Shown here: positions 57,001-64,000 of the stretch, in pieces
How positions within the stretch are numbered: position 1 is the stretch's first letter
How the letters are laid out: each line of letters opens with the position of its first letter
DNA from: Luscinia megarhynchos
Lineage: Eukaryota; Chordata; Aves; Passeriformes; Turdidae
Length of the DNA stretch: 64,000 nucleotides
NCBI GenBank assembly: GCA_034336665.1
Contig: CM067592.1
Coordinates: 41,281,735-41,345,734, forward strand
Direction: 5' to 3'
Notes under the pieces: generated by a model
The model's database searches: none
What the model was told of the DNA's origin: nothing
The model's input: the letters and a program-made list of their open reading frames with translations, nothing else
Program-made: the position numbers and the translations under genes

Positions 57001-59139
57001 CTGGTTAGCTAAGGATAGTCTTTTAAGCTTAATGCAAATCTTTTATTGTTGTGCAAGTGCTTTGAAACAATACTGTGCAAAAGGAAAATAATGAGGAGGT
57101 AATATCCCATTGTCGGAGAGTATGAGTAGAGGTGGAAATCCTTGGTTACTTACAAAACTCATATCTGAGCGACATTGTCACCTTATGAGGGCAGAGCATG
57201 AGGTTTTCTTGTACACTTACCATGTATTTGTACACAGACCAGGCAGGGAACTGCAGATACATATGTTTCCTTACCACTTGACTGTCCTGGGTAGTCCAGT
57301 GGGAAAATTCAGGTAACTTTTCTAAACTGTTTTGTAGCAGTGATTCCAAAGGAAGTAATCACCAGATTTTTTAAAAGAAAATTTCAAGTCTCAAACTGTA
57401 TAAAAGTTTGTGTCTTTGAATTTAACATCCATCCTGATGTAAATATTTCTGTATTTAAGTTTAATTGGTATCCTTTGACATTATAGGATAGTTTTAAATT
57501 TAGTGCTGCTGGTAATGTTTTCATGCTGCAATATAATATTGTGGGAAATAGCAACAGGCACTTGGACAGTGGCCACCTAAGGTGTATCTGGACAGAACAG
57601 CCGGGTGTCCAGCTCTTACATAGTTGAACAGCTTGCTTCCTCAGGAACTAGTTTGCCATAACTACGTTTTTTTCTTTACACAAAACAAAATACCTGTGTT
57701 TACTCTGCCGAGGCTGTTGGTTAGCTTTGTACAGCAGCCTTGTCATAGCAGAAACCTGCAAGTACTGCAAAATGCAAGGAGTTTTATGCAAGCATTAAAC
57801 AATTTTATTGCCCCCTCTAAGTTTCCAGGGAGAGCATCTACATACACCGTGCCAGCAAAGCACATTTTTGCTAGTGTTAGGCAGCATCTGCTCTGTGATG
57901 ACTTTGATTACAGAGACCAGCCTGTCTGTCTCCCTCATACTGGTAATTGTGTTCAGTAGTTGACACATTGGCACCTTAGTTTGCTACCTGCTTGGGGCAG
58001 TGATCAGCTGGCTTTTCTGGGGAGGGTCTTCTCTGGTTATATTATAAGGAGTGTGCAGCAAAGGACTATTGTGCAGTACTGCAGTGCAGAAATGTATCAG
58101 GGAGAAAGTGCTAAAGGATCAGCTATTTATAGCTATTCTTGGTAGATGGGTGCACAGGTTAGGCATCTGTGTGCATTTACATGTGTAAATGAGAAATTAG
58201 TTTCTCTTCTGAAAAACAGAGAGTTTTGAAATTTTTGGAAAACAGAGTCAGAACTTCAGATGATATAAACGTTTTGCTGTAGTGAACTTCCAAAATATGT
58301 TGGTCTTCCTTATTTTCATAAATGTAAGGGCTGGCAATTATGAAAATCAGGATGTTCTATGAAGTCTCTGATTTTTATGAAGCACAACCTCATTTTTGTA
58401 TTGACACACTTTTTTTTGCTCTTTTTTATTTTGCTTTTACTGAACATCTGAGAAAGCCACCCAAATATCATATAACCTCAATGACATAAGGAGAACTCTA
58501 AATATTTCTTAAGACAGTTAAATCTTCTTAACTATTTATAAAACTCAATTTTATCCTACCAACATGCTCAGTTTTATTCTGCCATTATGCTGTCAAATAT
58601 CAGGTGTCTTGGAGGCTGTGGCTATGGCAGAACTGGCCATCACCCTCTTTTTTGTGCCAGTCAAAAATGCCCACCTAGCTGCTGCTGAACTTTTGGCCAG
58701 TGCTGGGTAGGCATTACTTCCTGGACTGGAAACTACTGGTTCCTTCCTCACACATGTATCTATTTAATCCAGAACTGACCTGTGGAAGTTGTGGCAAATT
58801 TAATTGTTCTGCTGCAGTTTAATCTGCCAGCGTTCATAAGTAAGCACATATCTGTGTATGAATTACTAAAATGAAGAATTAAGTAGCTGACAAGCTGGAG
58901 AGGGTTGTGCTACCCAGTCTAATCTAAACACAGTCATGATGTCAGGAACTAATAACAAGGTGTAAAAGTCTTCACGGTGAAATGAGCAGATTCTAAATTC
59001 AATTGTTTGACAATCTTTCTTAAAGTCTCTTTTGGAAATTTCTTCGAGAAAAGATGTTAATGGGAAATCATTAAAATGGTCTAATGATATCATTATCTCC
59101 TGTTTCTGTGGTTACTTTCTAGTTTGAAGAGAAAGAAAT
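54026..59139. other. 5.1 kb gene-free sequence
   Basis: It contains an (AACC)5 microsatellite at 55135-55154 and a more GC-balanced, open segment at 55320-55962 of unknown nature. Nothing else is recognised. Confidence 0.55.
55135..55154. repeat. (AACC)5 microsatellite
   Basis: There are five uninterrupted AACC units. Confidence 0.95.
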
Positions 59140-59145
59140 GTTACT

Positions 59146-59585
59146 TGTCGGGGTCTTCGCTAGGGTAGGGTCTTCATGGAGAGATGAGAAAGGACATACA
59201 CATCAATGCGATGCAAATCTTAATCTGATTTATTAGTTGCACAGTGCTTCTTTTATACTCAAACATTGTTGCAACATGTGTAGCACACGACAAGCGCCTT
59301 AACATAATTGGTTCTTAAGCATTGTCCACATATTACTTGTTAATTGTTGATTTGTTTTACGCACTTCTATGGCATCTTCCCCACCCCTTGGCTTAAGCAG
59401 TCCAGAGCCCTGATCTAGTCACGTCCTTTCTCCTTATTTGCTACTTTACTGTACTTGCCCTGCACGTCCTGCTCACTTCCCCAAATCTTAATTGCTTCAC
59501 ACTGTTACTTTCTTGTTCTTTCTCTTAGTTTCCTTTTCGAGGTCAAAGTCTTTCATAATCATGCAATACAGCCAGGGCTCCAACA
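59146..59585 (-). mobile_element. solo LTR of an endogenous retrovirus, 440 bp, with 6-bp target-site duplication
   Basis: Read on the minus strand it begins TGTTGGAGCCC and ends CCCCGACA, giving TG...CA termini. It is flanked by a perfect 6-bp duplication GTTACT at 59140-59145 and 59586-59591. A TATA box (GAGTATAAAAG, about 59255 on the minus strand) is followed at normal spacing by an AATAAA signal (about 59229-59234), the compact U3-R-U5 layout of alpha- or betaretroviral LTRs, which also make 6-bp duplications. No internal viral genes remain. Confidence 0.85.
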
Positions 59586-59591
59586 GTTACT

Positions 59592-62500
59592 GACAAGTAA
59601 TAATTGCATGTGCATTGACACTTGATATTCCTAACTTACAAGCTTTCAAGCTTGCTGCTTCAAATCTGCTAAACTCATTCACCATTTAGGCCAGTAGTAC
59701 AGTAGCTTTTTTGGTTTTCTAAAATTTGTTATATTTCTTCTTATGATATTCCACCATACCTCAATTGTATTTTAAGCTATATTAAAAAAAGACTGATCTA
59801 GTACTGATAGAAAAAATAACTAGAATTATCAGATCTGAACACAGTTATATAATCTCAAGTTCAGTCACTGAAAGATTTATTTCATTAATCTTTTTTTTTT
59901 TTTTTTTAATTTTATTACTCACTCTGCAAAACAACGATGAATTTACTTAATTATCTCAGAATTAACTAAGAAATTTTCTATAAAATTGCTGTGGTAATTT
60001 TTGCCACTAGAGAGCAGATTTGCACTATAAAGACTGATGCATGTTCACCTGAGATGTCAAAAAGCTGGGAACAGCATCCTGTGAATAGAACTTGGTAATA
60101 TGCATATATCAATATCTGAAAGTTACTTTAGATTCTTCCTGATTATTATAAATTGTCTCTTTCAGAAACTATAATGGTTAAAAGTTGGATTAAAAAGTTG
60201 GATGAAAATGTGTTCGAGAACTTCAATAAAATTCTACAATTCTTTTCATGTTAACTTGAAATTCAGGAGGGAGCAAAACATTAATTCATATTGTTTCAAT
60301 TATACTATTCTGGTAAATGTTATATGAACTGATGGAAAATAATTAGCTCAAATTAGTTCATATATAATTCTTAAATGTTTCACTCTTTTAAATCACCTGG
60401 ATGTTCTATTAAGGTGTATTTAGAAGCAACTTGGAAACACCTTTAGGCTAATGAGGTGTTGCAAAGTACCTATGGTGGGGCAGGGCAGAGTTTTCACACT
60501 GCTTTCAAGCTTTCTGAAAGGACTCGTCAAAAGCAGAAAAGCTCAGAAACCCTGTTGTCTCCAAATATACCACAAAACTTGTAATATTCAGAGGGTAATT
60601 CTGAGTCTGTTAAAATCAATAGTTGTGCTAATTCTTTGATAAAATAGGTGTAAACCCAAGATTTACTGCCAGGAAAATATCCTTATTTATGTTACATCCT
60701 TCAACTGAGGACAGTTAATAGGTATGAAAAGTGATACTCGGCATATGATCTGTATATACTTCAAGATACTATTTTAATATATATTTTGTATAACAACATG
60801 TATTTTTAAACACTTCAAGATGTTCTTCTTGCTTCAGTAGCACACCATGGAGAAAAAGTGCTGCTGAACAAGGTCACAAACTGACCTGGTCGGTGTGACA
60901 ACCACAGTTCATGGGCCAGAGAATAAACAGTGATTTATCCCTTAAATTATTCTGGTAGCCCATACTTGTATATTAGGTAGTAAACATGCAGGTTTCTAGC
61001 TGAGTTAGAAGCCCAACATGCAATATCCTGTTATTACTACAGGATGCTTGAAGAACTCCCACAGTTAATTTTTTTTACTCAGTTTTCTTTCTTGTGTTCT
61101 GTCAACTTGAATGCATATACAAGTCATAAAAAGCAGTATTATAGCTCTTAAGATTTGAAAATATATCTATATCAGAGGCAGAGAATGTTTTAAGTGTCCT
61201 ATGATCTCATTTAAGATCAGCTTGTAGATTCTAAATACAGAGAATCTATCCTGTATAACAGCTGTGTAGCTCTTTGCGAGGTGTGGCTTGAATGTTAAGA
61301 ACCACAAAAATTTCAAATTAAATTTTAATCACCTCTGAGTTATGTGACAGATCCCTTCTGTAAAGGGATTGCGAGAAACCTTTATTTCACTTAATCTTGT
61401 TATACTCAAAAAATGGGTGAATATATTCTTGGACATTCTTACCATATGCTTGCTCTGTGTTTTGGCTGGAGCAACTAAGGAAAAACGAATTGAACTGAGA
61501 TGTGTAAAACATGACTCGGAAGAGGAATTCAAATGAATGTCCTCAGAAAACTGCAAATAAAAGCTTATGTAACTCAGATATTCTAAAATGCTTCTGCGCT
61601 GCATCCATTCTCCCAACAATACTCACACTATTTTTGCCTTTGTGATATCACTTGCTGCTGGAGAACAAGATAATGGGGGACAGAAGACCTATCTCTCTAC
61701 TACCCAGAAAGGTACAACTTATTGGCTGCTGTAGTGTACATAGCAATTATGTAACTGCTTTTTAAATATTAGAGTTTAATGATATCCCAATATAATTTAA
61801 GCAGGTTGAAGTTTCCTGTGAGTAAATGAGAAGAATGGTGAAATCTAATTCTCTTCAGCGTTTCAGAAAGAAGATATGAGAATGATCAGATATGGCTCGA
61901 TTTTGTCATGTGAGGTGCAATGATAAGATGTCTCATTTGCTTTCTTCCTAAATAATCAAACAATATATTCACTTTGCCATTCCATGTAGTTTATTTCCCT
62001 AGATCTCTCAAGAGTTTCAAATACACAAGAAGATGTCACTGTCCTTGCCTAGCAATTCTCTGTCTGTGATGGGGATCTGAGTATTCCACAACCAGCACCA
62101 CAACCATAACCCTTGCTGATGCCACCTTGATGATGTCACCTAGGGTTCCCTGTGAGAAGAACTTGATTCCTCAACAGCTGCAGACAGAATCTAGCTCAGC
62201 AACTCAGGTTGTGGCAGCTTCTATTCCTTTAAGGCAGCTACATCATTATAAACATTCAGTAAGGAGAGAAGCTTCAGCAGAATTTGTGCCTACTACTGTA
62301 TCTCACTTAGCTATGCTAGGACTCTCAACTGGATATTAACTTTGGTTAATTGCCATACATACAGCCTTAGTACAATGAAGGAAGAAGCTGGTCATAAGCA
62401 TAACCAGCTGATCAGAAACCAGCTGATCAGAAACCAACATTTGCCCTGAAATACTTATCACAGTATGAAAGTGTGTTAGGTGTAAGACAGCGTAGTATCT

Positions 62501-64000
62501 CCTTGGGCACTAATGAAGTCAGGTTTATAGTGCTGAGTAGGCAGTGTATTACTGGACTTAATTATAATTACAGTATGTGCAACTACCATTTCTTCCCCAC
62601 TTTTTCTTTAATGACAAGAAAGTGGGACCAAGAGGAAGTGTTCTCTGATTGGTGGTTTTATAATTGTAATTCTATTTATTGCCACCATTGCAGTGGGAAA
62701 TTCTGATTTCTCATATCACATCAGGAAAAAAGGAAGTAAGACACAACTTCCTCCTGCATAAGTCTGTCCAACTGAACTTCCCAATATTTACAGTTTTGCA
62801 GAAGCTAATATGCTAAGCCTTATGTTTTACTTCTGCTGACAGAGCACAGCAATTTTTTTAAGGCTGATAGGAGACAGAATATATCTTCTACCATTTGACT
62901 GAAAATAATTCAGACTAGATTAATTTAATACTTAGATATTCACATTTACAGCCTAGACAACTATATTGTTACACAGGATGATGCATGACTGAAATGCAAT
63001 GGATCATGGAGAGTGGACTAGCATATACAGTAAGTTTTGAAGCTAGCTGGAGTTCTAGCTTCTCTTCCTTCTAATCCATTTGCAACTTTTTCTATCCTCC
63101 TTAGTGTAGTTTCCCTCCTATTTAGCATGGAAATGCCAAGCTCATACACCCACAGATTTTGGAAAAATAGATCTGTAACGAGTCAGAAGCTTCTGCATAT
63201 TGCAGAGAAGTGTGATTTCTTCCTCTAGTGTCAACTCCTGCTATTCCAGAACGATCTTTGAGATTCAGAGAAAAAATTGTAGGGGCTATTTTAATAATGT
63301 TAATGCTATTTTAGTGATGTTAATCAAGAGCTACCATCCAGTGACCAAGTTCCAACTGAGAACAGTCTCAAAATATTACTGATCCTTTCTAATAAACCTT
63401 CTGCTTTTCCTCTGTGCCAGAAATTTCTAGGAATATGTCATAGTATTGACTTTGTGCTTCTGTCTTAGCACATATGGTTTCACAATGTGAAACAGTACAT
63501 TATAAGCCTCCAAATAACAGCATTTAGAAATTATAACTGTCTTTTTGCATGGAGTCGTGGTCTTCAAGAGTACTTTCAAACAATGGCTAGCATTAAATAA
63601 TCAAACCAAGACATCTTGATGTATTTCTAGTGTTAAGGTGCCAAACTGCAAAGATAGACTAGCAGTAAAATATAACAATGTATAAATATTGGAATATATT
63701 AACTAAATATGTCGTATATGTTCAAATTAAATTGAAATAGATAAACCTTAGTTAATATGATTTATGCAGATTCTTTAGGCTGCTTGAAGATTGTCATGTT
63801 TGCTCATTTCTTAAACCAGAGAAGACTCCAGCAAAAACTTAAGTAAGGATCTCAGCCATTTTTGCTCTTCTCTAAATGCTTCTGACTTCAAGCATAGTAA
63901 ATATTAATATTTAGTGCAGTACTTTCTCACAGCACCGATGACTTGTTTTAACCTTATGTTGACATTGGCTAAAAGAAGGTTTATTATGTATGTGATACTG
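59592..64000. other. 4.4 kb gene-free sequence
   Basis: It is AT-rich, with a T-run at about 59891-59907 and a 15-bp tandem duplication at 62403-62432. Open frames are short with no known signature. Confidence 0.55.
62403..62432. repeat. 15-bp tandem duplication with TGATCA palindrome
   Basis: ACCAGCTGATCAGAA is present twice in perfect tandem; each unit contains CTGATCAG, an 8-bp palindrome. Confidence 0.9.

Noticed and set aside
60826..60850. TTGCTTCAGTAGCACAC resembles the 5' end of U6 snRNA
   Set aside because: Only about 17 bases are similar, with mismatches, and the rest of U6 is absent; chance similarity is likely.

Overview
This window is vertebrate nuclear DNA, almost certainly from a bird. 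It is AT-rich, with long introns and large gene-poor stretches. The interspersed repeats are mainly CR1 LINE fragments in both orientations, plus three long-terminal-repeat (LTR) copies without internal retroviral genes. That mix is typical of avian genomes, and two of the LTRs look like families common in Neoaves (from memory, not searched). There is no sign of bacterial genes, operons, CRISPR arrays or phage.

The only protein-coding gene I can support is SPTLC1, the long-chain-base subunit 1 of serine palmitoyltransferase. It lies on the minus strand from its start codon at 44530 to its stop codon at 13641. I reconstructed all 15 coding exons with canonical GT-AG introns and consistent phases. 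They total 1428 nt and encode 475 residues. The protein is the non-catalytic partner of SPTLC2/SPTLC3 in the ER enzyme that starts sphingolipid synthesis. SPTLC1 is Z-linked in chicken as I recall, so this may be a Z fragment.

Layout. 1-13640: gene-free sequence downstream of SPTLC1, holding a cluster of degenerate tRNA-like segments (1770-2250), a 1.3-kb solo LTR with a 5-bp target-site duplication (3216-4529), a CR1 copy (5822-6578) and a nested CR1 cluster (8455-9390). 13641-44530: the SPTLC1 coding span; intron 3 carries an antisense-oriented LTR and a CR1, and intron 2 carries a 1.1-kb CR1 remnant with recognisable ORF2 coding sequence. About 44270-44930: the GC-rich SPTLC1 promoter, with GC boxes, an ETS-like site, a perfect 25-bp triplication containing CTCF-like cores, and an 11-bp minisatellite. 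44918-45235: a CR1. 45236-64000: no recognisable gene; it contains a 440-bp solo LTR with a perfect 6-bp target-site duplication (59146-59585) and a few microsatellites.

I see no new multi-gene system. The most interesting points are the two GC-rich tandem arrays at the SPTLC1 promoter, including an open in-frame reading frame running 94 codons upstream of the conserved start, the tRNA-like cluster, and several unexplained inverted or spaced repeats.
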